Of a stretch of DNA of 64,000 nucleotides, positions 8,297 through 17,626 are shown piece after piece. A program made the position numbers and the translations under genes. The notes under the pieces were generated by a model, which had not been told where the DNA came from, searched no databases, and was given only the letters and a program-made list of their open reading frames with translations. The stretch's first letter is position 1, and each line of letters begins with the position of its first letter. The stretch spans positions 62,001 through 126,000 of the forward strand of contig JAJZPN010000001.1 of the NCBI GenBank assembly GCA_021811145.1. The letters are read 5' to 3'. Origin of the DNA: Pseudomonadota bacterium (GTDB lineage: Bacteria > Pseudomonadota > Gammaproteobacteria > Burkholderiales > Ferrovaceae).

Positions 8297-9240
8297 AGAC
8301 GATGCTGACGAATATTATGAATAAAGTAACGCCATCCGGTTACGGGAAACCTCAACCAACAATCAGTTAATCCTTTGGGCATCAGTATCACAGCAATAAC
8401 AATTACCACACCAAAGAAAAGGCTCGCAACACTCGACAAGGTTGAGGATAACAATTCGGAAATAGCTGACAATAAGGCAGCACCAATTACCGGACCCAGT
8501 ACTGATCCGGGACCACCAAATACAGCCATAATAATCATTTTTACGTTGAGACTTAAATCAAATGCGCTATTGGGATCAATAAAAGTGATCCAGTACGCAT
8601 GAATTCCGCCAGCAAGAGAGCTAAAAATACCAGCCAGGGTAAATGCCAATACTTTATAGCGAGTGGTATTCACCCCCATAGATTGAGCAGCGTCCTCATT
8701 TTCGCGGATAGCAATTAAGCCAAAGCCAAAACGGCTTCGTGATAACCAAAAAACAGTTAATGTGGCTATTACTAATAAACCCAGTGATAACTCATAAAAC
8801 AACGTATCACTTCTTAATAAAGGAAGTACTAAACCAATATTTCTTCCTGCTATATCCAAATTAGAAAAAATAGCGCTCATCACCTGTGACAGAGCAAGAG
8901 TGGCTATGGCAAAGTAGTGGCCACGCAAACGCAACACAGGTACTCCCATGGCTAGGGCAAACAACACTGAAAAAACAACCCCAATCACAAGCCCTACCCC
9001 AAAGGGTAGATTCCACTGGACCATGGCAATTGCCACACCATAACTACCGAGACCAAAGAATATGGAATTACCAAAAGAGGCATAACCGGCAAAGCCACCA
9101 ATGATATTCCAGCCCTGGGCAAGCGTTGCCAACATCAACGCATTAATCGCAAATTGTACTAACGTCGGACCTGCAATCCAGGGTAGCGCTGTGAGTACAC
9201 CTAAAATAATGATTAACAATAAAGGAAGTAAGCGCTTCAT
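8293..9240 (-). CDS. livM: Branched-chain amino acid-type ABC permease LivM
   Basis: Inner-membrane permease, 315 residues with about eight to nine hydrophobic segments. The LivM/LivH loop that docks on the ATPase appears as RENEDAAQSMGVNTTRYKVLA around residues 180-200. A conserved GGPGSVLGPVIGA motif lies near residue 242. It abuts livH, sharing a TAATG-type stop/start at 9240, and overlaps livG by 4 bp. Confidence 0.9.
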   Translation of the reverse strand: MKRLLPLLLIIILGVLTALPWIAGPTLVQFAINALMLATLAQGWNIIGGFAGYASFGNSIFFGLGSYGVAIAMVQWNLPFGVGLVIGVVFSVLFALAMGVPVLRLRGHYFAIATLALSQVMSAIFSNLDIAGRNIGLVLPLLRSDTLFYELSLGLLVIATLTVFWLSRSRFGFGLIAIRENEDAAQSMGVNTTRYKVLAFTLAGIFSSLAGGIHAYWITFIDPNSAFDLSLNVKMIIMAVFGGPGSVLGPVIGAALLSAISELLSSTLSSVASLFFGVVIVIAVILMPKGLTDCWLRFPVTGWRYFIHNIRQHRL

Positions 9241-10103
9241 TATGCTGTTTTCCCAAGTAACCCTTGCGGGCGAATAATTAATACCAATACCAACACCCCA
9301 AAACTCGCCACATCAACAAATGTGGGGCCCACGTATAAAGCGGTAAGAGATTCAATTAATGCAAGTAATACTCCCCCAACAATCACACCCAGTGGGTTTT
9401 CAAGGCCACCAATAATGGCAATGGCAAAACATTTGGCAGTGAGTGTGGCACCAATATAGGGGGTAATTTGTGATACCACTCCATACAAGTCCCCCGCAGC
9501 ACCCGCTAGAGCCGCACCAATACCAAAAGTGAGCGCGTAAATTTGTTTGGGATTAACACCATAGAGTCTTGCTGCCGATAAATTTTGTGCCGTGGCTCGA
9601 ATGGCACGTCCTATTCTTGTGTGCAGCATCATAAGCCACAATCCAACAGTCAAACACATAGCTACCGCAAAAGAAAATAGCTGTACAGTTGGGAAAGTTA
9701 AGTTAAACCACGTCACATGTGTGCCTGCATAGGAAGGATTGATGGTTCTAAAATCCGCTGTAAAGAGTAACTGAGCGAGAACCATAAAAATCACATCTAA
9801 ACCAAAGGTGATCAATAAGGTATTAAACATGGGAGAGCGCGCAATTAAGCTTAATACATAGCGTTGCAGAATATATCCCAGTACAAACAGCATCATCATG
9901 ACAAGAGGCAATGCTAAAAAAGGATCAATACCCAATAAGGTAAATAAGTAGTATGCAGCATAGCCACCTAGCATAATCAACGCACCATGAGCAAGGTTAA
10001 CAATGTTCAGTACACCCCACACTAAGGCCAGACCTAATGCCATGAGCGCATAAAGGCCTCCTAGCAATAAACCATTAACAATAACTTGAAATAATAAGTC
10101 CAT
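9240..10103 (-). CDS. livH: Branched-chain amino acid-type ABC permease LivH
   Basis: Inner-membrane permease, 287 residues. The N-terminus QVIVNGLLLGGLYALMALGL and the segment LNIVNLAHGALIMLGGY are hallmarks of LivH. The coupling loop IRATAQNLSAARLYGVNPK lies around residues 168-187, and GGLENPLGVIVGG is near 235. It starts 74 bp after the binding-protein gene, and that gap holds a strong hairpin that may lower its expression relative to the receptor. Confidence 0.9.
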   Translation of the reverse strand: MDLLFQVIVNGLLLGGLYALMALGLALVWGVLNIVNLAHGALIMLGGYAAYYLFTLLGIDPFLALPLVMMMLFVLGYILQRYVLSLIARSPMFNTLLITFGLDVIFMVLAQLLFTADFRTINPSYAGTHVTWFNLTFPTVQLFSFAVAMCLTVGLWLMMLHTRIGRAIRATAQNLSAARLYGVNPKQIYALTFGIGAALAGAAGDLYGVVSQITPYIGATLTAKCFAIAIIGGLENPLGVIVGGVLLALIESLTALYVGPTFVDVASFGVLVLVLIIRPQGLLGKTA

Positions 10104-10123
10104 ATTTATTCTTTATTAACTAA

Positions 10124-10159
10124 AACGGGAGTGCGTTATTTTTACCACGCACTCCCGTT
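10124..10159 (-). terminator. Intercistronic hairpin between binding-protein gene and livH
   Basis: A perfect 12-bp stem (10124-10135 with 10148-10159, core ACGGGAGTGCG) closes a 12-nt loop. On the minus strand it is followed by TTTTAGTT, a weak U-tract. It probably acts as a partial terminator or as a 3'-end stabiliser of the receptor mRNA, giving more receptor than permease, as is common in such operons. Confidence 0.7.
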
Positions 10160-10177
10160 ATTCATCAAAGATAACGC

Positions 10178-11365
10178 TTAACGTTTATCCCAACTTGGCA
10201 TCGGATAAATGGGTTTGTTAATTAAACTCTGACCATATATGTCTACCACAGCATCATGCTGAACCTGAATCACTGTTTGTGGCAAGCTAATTTGGCCTTC
10301 CTTATTAAAAGCAACGTTGCCATACAAAGACTTAAAGTTAAGTTGCGTGATGGCATCGCGTACTTTTTTAGGATCAATACTATTAGCTAACTCAATTGCT
10401 TTAGCAAAAGCTTCCACATCAGCAACTGCTGAGGCTGCGTGATAATCAGGGTCATAGCCAAACTTAGCTTTATAGGCACTGGCAAAAACTTTTGCATCAC
10501 CAAAATACTCATCTTTATTTTGTGGTGAAGGTACCCATGAGGTCATACCAAATGCATAATTGGCATCTTTGCCTAAAGCATGACGAAAATCTTCTGTTGG
10601 CACACCCACAGTAAAGGAATACATCTTAGGATTAAAGTTTAAGCTCTTGGCTTGGCGTATAAAATTCAACACCTCAGTCTCATGACCGGCAACCAATACG
10701 GCGTCAGGATTGGTTGAACGTAATTTAGAGATTAAAGTTGAGAAATCGCTAGCGTTAGTGCTGTAGCGTTCATCTTGTATCACTTTCATTCCAGCTTGCT
10801 TCACCCACTGGCGGGTTCCCTCGGCAACTGACACATCAAAGGCATCATCTGCGTATAAAATAGCCACAGTCTTAGGTTGTGGATTCAAAGTTTTCATCAT
10901 AGCCACAGTACTTTCAAAGTAACGGCTGGCCACGGGAAGTGTGCCAAAAATATATTTATAACCACGATTGAAAATTTGATCAGAGGCGCCGCCACCTTGA
11001 ATCATAGGTACTTGAAATTTTTCAGCGACCGATGAGTCTGCCAAGGCGAAATTACTGGCAAAAGGGCCTAACAAAAAGTTAACTTTGTCTTGATTGAGAA
11101 GTTGCACATACTGACGAACGCTCAAGTTACTATCAGATTGATTATCAAGAATTTTAAGTGCTAATTGATAACTTTTCCCGGCAACTTTAACACCACCTTT
11201 GGCGTTGATCTTGGCTACAGCAAAATTGTAACCATCACGATAATAACGGCCTGTGTTAGCTAGGGCACCGGTTTCTTGTACTGACGCACCTAATGTGACC
11301 ACATCTTGTGCTATAGCCTGCCCCATAACCAATAAGCTTGCCAGAGCGATTAGAGTCTTTTTCAT
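10178..11365 (-). CDS. HAAT-family periplasmic substrate-binding protein (LivJ-like)
   Basis: Periplasmic type I receptor for the adjacent LivHMGF importer. Residues 1-19 form a signal peptide ending GQAIA-Q. The mature part starts with [19 protein letters not shown], the usual first strand and ligand loop, and the second-domain motif [13 protein letters not shown] follows. Length 395 is typical. The ligand is likely an amino acid or related small molecule and is not predictable here. It is first in its operon. Confidence 0.88.
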   Translation of the reverse strand: MKKTLIALASLLVMGQAIAQDVVTLGASVQETGALANTGRYYRDGYNFAVAKINAKGGVKVAGKSYQLALKILDNQSDSNLSVRQYVQLLNQDKVNFLLGPFASNFALADSSVAEKFQVPMIQGGGASDQIFNRGYKYIFGTLPVASRYFESTVAMMKTLNPQPKTVAILYADDAFDVSVAEGTRQWVKQAGMKVIQDERYSTNASDFSTLISKLRSTNPDAVLVAGHETEVLNFIRQAKSLNFNPKMYSFTVGVPTEDFRHALGKDANYAFGMTSWVPSPQNKDEYFGDAKVFASAYKAKFGYDPDYHAASAVADVEAFAKAIELANSIDPKKVRDAITQLNFKSLYGNVAFNKEGQISLPQTVIQVQHDAVVDIYGQSLINKPIYPMPSWDKR

Positions 11366-11436
11366 AGAGCCCCCTCCACACGTAACTAATTAAAATCGCT
11401 ATTTTAACAGGTTATAACAAATTATTTCACTGTTAC

Positions 11437-11889
11437 TTATTTGGGTGCTTTTAAGACTTTTCCCGTGCTATCAATAACAGTTAAGTGAACAGGGATACCT
11501 TGAGCCACACTTTTTCCTACCGTACAAAAGTCCTCAAATTGATCAAGTATACGCTCCAAGTGATTGATCTCACTGGCGGCTTTTCCTAATATCAATTCAA
11601 TATTAATGGTTAGCACACGTAATCGACCCTCTGAGTTACGTCCAATTTCACCATGGGCATTGGCTTTGATGGGCGATGCTTGGTTGTTGAATTTCTGTAA
11701 GGCAAAATGAAGTGAGTCAGCCATACAATTAGCTACTGCAGCGAGTAACAATTGCCCAGGAGTGGGGCCAATACCCTCACCCAATGGTGCATCTTCATCA
11801 CCCACTAGCACAGGTTTATTATCACCAAAATGGATTGCAAACTGAAACTGATTGTGTTGAATCAGCGATACATTAAGTTTTTCACTCAT
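11437..11889 (-). CDS. OsmC family protein
   Basis: A 150-residue OsmC/Ohr-superfamily protein. Members reduce organic hydroperoxides with a Cys pair. The first conserved Cys is in AAVANCMADSLHFAL (near residue 55), and a second is in FEDFCTVGKSVAQG (near residue 121), so the peroxidatic pair is retained. The product resembles the OsmC-like (YhfA) group more than Ohr. It starts 13 bp after the upstream MFS transporter gene stops and is probably co-transcribed with it. Confidence 0.85.
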   Translation of the reverse strand: MSEKLNVSLIQHNQFQFAIHFGDNKPVLVGDEDAPLGEGIGPTPGQLLLAAVANCMADSLHFALQKFNNQASPIKANAHGEIGRNSEGRLRVLTINIELILGKAASEINHLERILDQFEDFCTVGKSVAQGIPVHLTVIDSTGKVLKAPK

Positions 11890-11902
11890 ACCATACCTCG
11901 CG

Positions 11903-13111
11903 TTATGTTACTTTTTTAAGAGCGCGTTGATGTTGTTGTATTAAATACCCAAAAACAATACCTAATATGGGGATCGCCAAGGCCACCAATAAAAATAAAC
12001 TGTTTTCATGCCAATGCGCCAACCATTGGGCAGATAAAATCACCCCTAAAGACTGTCCTAAAAAGAATAATGAAGCAAAGAGAGATACCGCCGTTCCTCT
12101 CACTTGAGGAGTCATTTGTGTGGCGTTAGTTTGCATGGTGTTATGAATCATGTAATAGCCCATCCCCAGTAAATAACTCGAAGGAATGGCAATCCACCAA
12201 CCAGATACCAAGGCCAACAATAACCACCCTAACCCCAATAACCCACCTCCCACATACGATAGTCCTACTTCCCCTAACAAACTGACAAAGTAACGTGCAA
12301 AAAAAGTATAAGAAAAACCGCCTACACCAAAACTCATCATCACCATCCCACCTTGGGTTAAGGATAATCCCGCTTCATGATGAAGATAAGAGGGAATAAA
12401 AGCCAATGGCCCAAAAACCAATACTCCTTCTGTAAACACGGTAAATAACACCACCCGTGCCCATGGCGTTGTAAGTACCATACCAGTTTGTTTAATGATT
12501 CCTAAATGAGCGGAATGATGCTGTGGTGTATGGTGGGTAGTACTATTACTCATTGATTGCCAATAGACACCAACACCAATACTGAGATAACACAATGCCA
12601 TAAAGTAGAATGCATATTGGTAACCTAATTGATCGGTAAAGAGTCCACCAATAAATTGTCCACCAATTACCCCTAATACTTGTCCCGCTAAAAAACGCGC
12701 TAAGGTAGCCTGACGATCTTCATAGGCAATGGTGTCACCAATCCATGCCATCGATAAGGGAATGATGCCAGCTGCTGTAGCCCCTGCTAATAAGCGAAAA
12801 AAATACAAGCCATTAATGTTGTCAGTTATAGCCGCCCCTAGACTACCGATAGTACTCAGTAGGGTCATTATGCCAATTAGACGGTACTTACCAACCCGAT
12901 CTCCTAATGGGCCATAGATAATCTGACAAAACCCATAGGCCACAGAAAATAAAGAAATAACCAAAGAAGCCTCTTTGGCGGTGACATGAAAATGATTGAC
13001 TAGGCTTGGCAACATGGGATCACAAATCCGATTTGCCGCAGCACTTGAAAAGGCAGCAATAGATAGCCAAAGGACAGCCTGAGTATGAAGAGCAGTTTTA
13101 TTAAGCGACAT
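11903..13111 (-). CDS. MFS transporter (drug/arabinose-efflux-like)
   Basis: A 402-residue inner-membrane transporter with about twelve hydrophobic segments. The MFS motif between TM2 and TM3 reads YGPLGDRVGKYRLI near residues 65-78, and a TM5-like proton-antiporter segment, LGVIGGQFIGGLFTDQLG, is present. This pattern suits a DHA-type exporter; the substrate is unknown. Two charged residues in the first helix (NRICDPML) fit the acidic/basic residues of this subfamily. It precedes the osmC-like gene. Confidence 0.8.
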   Translation of the reverse strand: MSLNKTALHTQAVLWLSIAAFSSAAANRICDPMLPSLVNHFHVTAKEASLVISLFSVAYGFCQIIYGPLGDRVGKYRLIGIMTLLSTIGSLGAAITDNINGLYFFRLLAGATAAGIIPLSMAWIGDTIAYEDRQATLARFLAGQVLGVIGGQFIGGLFTDQLGYQYAFYFMALCYLSIGVGVYWQSMSNSTTHHTPQHHSAHLGIIKQTGMVLTTPWARVVLFTVFTEGVLVFGPLAFIPSYLHHEAGLSLTQGGMVMMSFGVGGFSYTFFARYFVSLLGEVGLSYVGGGLLGLGWLLLALVSGWWIAIPSSYLLGMGYYMIHNTMQTNATQMTPQVRGTAVSLFASLFFLGQSLGVILSAQWLAHWHENSLFLLVALAIPILGIVFGYLIQQHQRALKKVT

Positions 13112-13166
13112 CTTTTTTAGTACGGTTCCAAATGAATAAATTACTATACACTTTTCTTAACTGTCA

Positions 13167-13895
13167 TCAAATGCTTTTTTGCCAGCGTGAAATTAATTTG
13201 CTTAAGTTAAGGCCACTACTACTGTGTAACAATTGGGCGCGCGCTCTTAATTCTTGCCAATTGGGCGTATCAAGAGACCATCCTGGTCCGGCAAAAGCGA
13301 TGGTGTTACCTTCATCGCCTGAGGGGAGATAGCCAAAGTGTTGGCCAAAAACCTGTTCTAAATAGCGAAGACTGCGTTGGAAACGTAATCGATAGTTAAA
13401 TAAATTAATCGTCACCAGGCCGCTTGGCGTTAAATGTGACTGACACAACTGATAAAATTCGACACTATCTAACCTTCCTGGCTGTGCATTGGCGTCAAAC
13501 CCATCTACTACTATTAGATCAAATTGTTGTTTGCTGTAGTTAAGCCAATCAAAGCCATCAGCACAATGTATTTCAAAATGATCACTGTTGTCCGGGCATT
13601 TGAAAAATTGCCTAGCGCAATGAATCACTCTCTCATCAATTTCTACAACATGAATATGGCTTGACTGGGCGTGTTTATATAAAAATTTAGCCAGCGATGC
13701 ACTGCCTAATCCAATGAGTAAGATCTGTTGTGGCATCCCCTCATCACGCAAAATCAGTGAGAGCATCATCTCTTTGGTGTACTCCAATACCAATTGATAG
13801 GGCCGTGATACACGCATTGCTCCTTGAATCCAGTCCGAGCCAAAATGCAGAGTCCTAACTCCCATACTCTCTCGAATATCCACGCTGTAAGCCAT
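13167..13895 (-). CDS. Spermidine-synthase-like methyltransferase-fold protein
   Basis: A 242-residue Rossmann-fold protein related to spermidine synthase. Residues 60-75 read ILLIGLGSASLAKFLY (glycine-rich nucleoside-binding loop) and then VVEIDERVI, the acidic strand-end. IVVDGFDA matches the catalytic-Asp region of SpeE. The usual GGGDG loop has become GLGSA, so aminopropyl transfer on putrescine is uncertain; many such homologues are uncharacterised. No speD is nearby. It is divergent from the mipA gene. Confidence 0.65.
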   Translation of the reverse strand: MAYSVDIRESMGVRTLHFGSDWIQGAMRVSRPYQLVLEYTKEMMLSLILRDEGMPQQILLIGLGSASLAKFLYKHAQSSHIHVVEIDERVIHCARQFFKCPDNSDHFEIHCADGFDWLNYSKQQFDLIVVDGFDANAQPGRLDSVEFYQLCQSHLTPSGLVTINLFNYRLRFQRSLRYLEQVFGQHFGYLPSGDEGNTIAFAGPGWSLDTPNWQELRARAQLLHSSSGLNLSKLISRWQKSI

Positions 13896-13970
13896 AAAAT
13901 AGATCTAATAATGTAATTAAAGGTATTATACGTGGTGATAATGCATTGATTATAAAAAAGGTGAATTCTC

Positions 13971-14744
13971 TTGGTTCGTTGTACTCTTTTATTTCTAACA
14001 GGCTTAAGTCTTTCCCTTCATTCCTTTGCGGAACTTACTAACAATCCCCTGATTGGCGCTGGCATAGAAGTTCAACCAGCCTATGATGGATCACGTAATG
14101 AAATAGCCTATCCTGTTCCTCTTGTTCGATATTTTGGGCAGCATTGGTTTATTCGTGATACACAAGAAATTTTAGAGGGCGGTTTACGCCAAGAGTTATT
14201 ACCTGGCCTATTTATTGGCGCACAATTAGCCTATGAACCTGGTCGCCTCACTTATCAATCTAATTTGTTACAACGTAACCAAATACCAGGTATTGCCCCT
14301 AGCGCATCCCTAGGCGGCCACATTGAGTGGGATACACAGGTGGGACCAATGCCCATTAACTTATTACTTAGAGATCGTCAACGTGTAGGCCCTGTCAACG
14401 GTACTTTAATTGATGCTAGGCTGTCTGCCGGTATTCTTGACTATCATCATTTGGGACTCGCTTTATACAGTCAAAGTACATGGGCTAATCAGACCTATAA
14501 TCAAGGTTTTTATGGTGTCAATACTGTTATAGCCAATCAAACCGGCCTTAGCAGTTACACACCGGGAAGTGGTTTACTATTTAACTCTCTAGGATTAATG
14601 GGGGGCTTCAGCTTTAATAGCCATTGGGCACTATTTGGTTCTATTGAGAATAGACGCATGACTAGTCTTGTCACGCAAAGTCCTCTGGTTGATGCAGGAA
14701 GTGTGCGCTACATTAACCTCAGTCTAATCTACCAATATCCATAG
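13971..14744 (+). CDS. MipA/OmpV family outer-membrane protein
   Basis: Outer-membrane beta-barrel of the MipA/OmpV family (scaffold for murein enzymes, or porin-like in other bacteria). A signal peptide covers residues 1-20 (ending HSFA-E). The family N-terminus follows: NNPLIGAGIEVQPAYDGS. The C-terminus ends in alternating hydrophobics, LSLIYQYP, rather than a terminal Phe. The start is TTG with AAGGTG about 8 nt upstream, and an in-frame stop at 13962-13964 excludes an earlier start. Length is 257. Confidence 0.85.
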   Translation: MVRCTLLFLTGLSLSLHSFAELTNNPLIGAGIEVQPAYDGSRNEIAYPVPLVRYFGQHWFIRDTQEILEGGLRQELLPGLFIGAQLAYEPGRLTYQSNLLQRNQIPGIAPSASLGGHIEWDTQVGPMPINLLLRDRQRVGPVNGTLIDARLSAGILDYHHLGLALYSQSTWANQTYNQGFYGVNTVIANQTGLSSYTPGSGLLFNSLGLMGGFSFNSHWALFGSIENRRMTSLVTQSPLVDAGSVRYINLSLIYQYP

Positions 14745-14845
14745 GCTTTTGGAACAAAGCTTAGAATAAACTGTCTCCACAAAATGGGTGGTTACGAGTA
14801 AACTATTTATTTTAATTTTATAACTAATTTTTTGAAGGACGAATC

Positions 14846-15520
14846 ATGAGCCAAATTATCCCAGACGTGGCACTTATTGATAACAGTGAAGAACGGGCTC
14901 CCTTAGTACTCGTATTAGATTGCTCTGGTAGTATGAATGATGAGAATAAAATAGGCCTCATGAATGAAGGACTTAAAACTCTCTCCCAAGAATTGAAGGA
15001 TGATCCTATCACTGCCCGTTGCGGACGTATTTTGGTAATTGCCTTTGGTGGCGATAACAATGTTGAGATTATGGGCGAATGGACTGATGCGATGGATTTC
15101 ACTCCTCCCAATCTTTATGCAGGGGGTCTCACTCCAATCGGTGCTGCCATGCGTTTGGCTTTAGATGAAATTGAAACGCAAAAAAATGAGATGCGTAATG
15201 CAGGTGTTCCCTACAAACGTCCTATACTAATGCTTCTGTCTGACGGTGAACCCACCGATGATTGGCAAGGAGTCGCCGCAGCATGCAAAAATGCAGAAAA
15301 TGCTCACAAAGTTAACATCATGTCCATTGGGATTGGTGCGAGCGCTAACAAAGACATATTGGGGCAATTCAGTAATAAAGGTGCTTTAAGTCTTGATGGA
15401 TTGAAATTCAAAGAACTCTTCGTCTGGCTAAGTCGTAGTATCCAAGCTGTCTCAAGAGCACAAACAGGCGCCACAGTACAACTGAATCCAGTAGACAGCT
15501 GGGCACAAATTTCGACTTAA
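14846..15520 (+). CDS. TerY-like VWA-domain protein (TerY-P triad)
   Basis: A von Willebrand A protein that carries a complete MIDAS metal site: DCSGS at residues 25-29, Thr96 in GGLTPIG and Asp133 in LLSDGEPTDDW. The 224-residue single-domain form matches TerY of tellurite-type stress modules. A good ribosome site (GAAGGA) precedes the ATG. It heads a co-directional set with a PP2C phosphatase (20-bp gap) and a kinase, the TerY-P triad described in comparative genomics. It is thought to be a scaffold whose assembly depends on metal and phosphorylation; that role is inferred, not shown. Confidence 0.9.
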   Translation: MSQIIPDVALIDNSEERAPLVLVLDCSGSMNDENKIGLMNEGLKTLSQELKDDPITARCGRILVIAFGGDNNVEIMGEWTDAMDFTPPNLYAGGLTPIGAAMRLALDEIETQKNEMRNAGVPYKRPILMLLSDGEPTDDWQGVAAACKNAENAHKVNIMSIGIGASANKDILGQFSNKGALSLDGLKFKELFVWLSRSIQAVSRAQTGATVQLNPVDSWAQIST

Positions 15521-15540
15521 TTAATTAAAAGACTGAATTT

Positions 15541-16287
15541 ATGAATTGGAGAGTGTTTCAAGGCTCAGCCAGAGGGGGCCATCATATTGATCAAAATATC
15601 CCTTGCCAAGACTATATCTATTATCAAACACATAACCAACTGCTCTGCGCAGTAGTGTGTGATGGCGCGGGGTCAGCGAGTTTAAGTGATCAGGGAGCTG
15701 CTTTTTTTGCTGAACATATCACAAAAAAATTAATCAGCAGAGTAGATCATGGACCATACAGCATTGAAGAACTCACCCCTATTATAGAAGAATGTATCGC
15801 TGAGGTCCGTGATGAATTAACAGCAACACTCAGTCCAGAACATACTCTTCGTGATTATGCGGCAACAGTGGTGGGTTGCTTGATGAGTTCTCAAGGTGGA
15901 TGTTTTTTTCATATAGGAGATGGCTTTGGTGTATACCAATTAGCCAACCAACCTGCTGTTCTCTCTTTACCTGAAAATGGAGAATATGCATCAGAAACTT
16001 TCTTTGTAACAGGTGATGATTGGAAAGCCCATTTGCGTTTGACTCTATTACCGAGTCCTGAGGCGGGAACCTATTGGGGTTTAATGAGTGATGGCGCAGC
16101 CACTTTCGCCATTGATAAACAGCGTACCGGTTTTTTCCCTGCTTTTATTAATCCAGTTCTCGATTATTTAAAGAAAGTAGATGAAACAGCAGGGAGTGCC
16201 GCTTTACTGAATCTATTAGAAAGCCCGAAAACCACTGCTATCACGAGTGATGATAAAACACTCTTCCTTGCTACGTTGACTGAATAG
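15541..16287 (+). CDS. PP2C-type protein phosphatase (TerY-P triad)
   Basis: Metal-dependent Ser/Thr phosphatase, 248 residues. The PP2C metal ligands are visible: Asp24 in IPCQDY, Asp41-Gly42 in VCDGAGSA, an Asp in GLMSDGAA near residue 182, and an Asp in ITSDDKTLF near the C-terminus. The fold also shows FFHIGDGFGVY. It sits between the VWA gene and the kinase gene with short gaps and presumably opposes the kinase. There are no membrane segments. Confidence 0.9.
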   Translation: MNWRVFQGSARGGHHIDQNIPCQDYIYYQTHNQLLCAVVCDGAGSASLSDQGAAFFAEHITKKLISRVDHGPYSIEELTPIIEECIAEVRDELTATLSPEHTLRDYAATVVGCLMSSQGGCFFHIGDGFGVYQLANQPAVLSLPENGEYASETFFVTGDDWKAHLRLTLLPSPEAGTYWGLMSDGAATFAIDKQRTGFFPAFINPVLDYLKKVDETAGSAALLNLLESPKTTAITSDDKTLFLATLTE

Positions 16288-16305
16288 TTACCATATAACG
16301 CGTGT

Positions 16306-17607
16306 ATGTTTTCTCCTACTTATAAATTAGTTTGGCCAGATGGCAAGACTGAAAAAACACAACTTGTTTCCATTGGGAAGTCGGGCGGTGCAGGAGAAAT
16401 TTTTGACATAGCAAACCATCCCTATTTAGTCGCAAAAATTTATCACGCAGAAACCAAACCGGATCAACTTAAACAATACGCCCAAAAAATTCATTGGATG
16501 GTGCGTAATAAACCTGAGTTACCTACCCTACCAGAATCTATTCAGCATGTGGTTCAATTAGCCTGGCCAGTAGCTGAAGTCTATAAAGGATCGTTCTTTG
16601 TCGGTTTTGCGATGGAGAAAATCGATTTTGAACGAACCATCGAGTTAGATTATTTATTAACCAGACGTCAAGCAGAACAAGCAGGGATCAGCGTCGATTT
16701 TGGTAAGTTGATGGCTGTGGCCTATAACTTATCTTCTATTATTAATACCTTACATAATAAAAAAATTGCAATCGTTGATTTAAAACCAATGAACATTAAG
16801 GTATATAAAAACGAGTTACTGGTATCGATTCTTGATTGCGATGGTTTTTGTATTTATGCCGATGACTTTCAATCAGATGCCCCACAGGTCACACCAGAAT
16901 ATTTGGCTCCAGAATTTCACAACAATGTTGTTAATCGTCCCCATAATCAAGATGCGTTTGCTCTAGCAACGATTATTTTTAGATTGCTCAATTATGGGAT
17001 ACACCCATTTGTTGGTATTTCTGATACCAAAATGAAATATCCCACTGAACTGGCCAATAGAATTCAACATACTCTATATGCTTATGGTATTCAACCTCAC
17101 GCGGGAATTCGACCGGTTCCGGCAAGTGTTCACGAGACTTTTCCTGACGACATTAGGGCGCTTTTTGATCGCGCTTTTGGCTGGGTACCAGGTGGCAGGC
17201 CAGGAGCCTATGAATGGGCTATGGTCACTGCCCAGTATGCCAATAAGAGTTCAGGACAAATGGATGTATGTGTCAACGGACATATTAAGTTTGCAGAGAA
17301 ATCATGCCCCACCTGTATGCGTGATCAAATATTACATCACCATCACCGCAACAAATCGCGATTAAGGGCTAAATTAAAAACCGTACCACAACGAACCATT
17401 CGTCATGTACATAAAACCATTAATCGAACTCATGCCAATCCTTTTCAGGCAGCACTGGCGCAATATCAAGGACCCACAATTAACTACAGTGGCAATATAA
17501 ACTTAAATAACCCCAATGTTCCTTTGACAACCGCAACAGCTAATGCCTTAGCCACTGAAATACTGTGGGTAATAGGCTTACTCATCTCTTATTGGTGGCT
17601 AAAATGA
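16306..17607 (+). CDS. Protein kinase with zinc ribbon and C-terminal membrane anchor (TerY-P triad)
   Basis: Eukaryotic-like kinase domain (residues 1 to about 300): glycine-rich stretch GKSGGAGE, Lys44 in LVAKIYH, catalytic Asp158 with Lys160 and Asn163 in IVDLKPMN, and metal-binding ILDCDG at 175-180. The usual DFG is replaced by D-C-D-G, typical of this triad's kinases. A zinc-ribbon-like segment CVNGH...CPTC follows near residues 323-338, then a basic linker, and a terminal helix ILWVIGLLISYWWLK that should anchor it in the membrane. It is 19 bp after the phosphatase gene. Confidence 0.88.
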   Translation: MFSPTYKLVWPDGKTEKTQLVSIGKSGGAGEIFDIANHPYLVAKIYHAETKPDQLKQYAQKIHWMVRNKPELPTLPESIQHVVQLAWPVAEVYKGSFFVGFAMEKIDFERTIELDYLLTRRQAEQAGISVDFGKLMAVAYNLSSIINTLHNKKIAIVDLKPMNIKVYKNELLVSILDCDGFCIYADDFQSDAPQVTPEYLAPEFHNNVVNRPHNQDAFALATIIFRLLNYGIHPFVGISDTKMKYPTELANRIQHTLYAYGIQPHAGIRPVPASVHETFPDDIRALFDRAFGWVPGGRPGAYEWAMVTAQYANKSSGQMDVCVNGHIKFAEKSCPTCMRDQILHHHHRNKSRLRAKLKTVPQRTIRHVHKTINRTHANPFQAALAQYQGPTINYSGNINLNNPNVPLTTATANALATEILWVIGLLISYWWLK

Positions 17608-17626
17608 GATTACTAGGATTATTTTG

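Noticed and set aside
13132-13332. Short plus-strand frame over the spermidine-synthase-like gene
   Set aside because: Antisense shadow of the real minus-strand gene, with low-complexity content and no ribosome site.
14824-15111. 95-codon minus-strand frame in the TerY gene
   Set aside because: It is antisense to the VWA coding sequence, whose MIDAS residues are intact.
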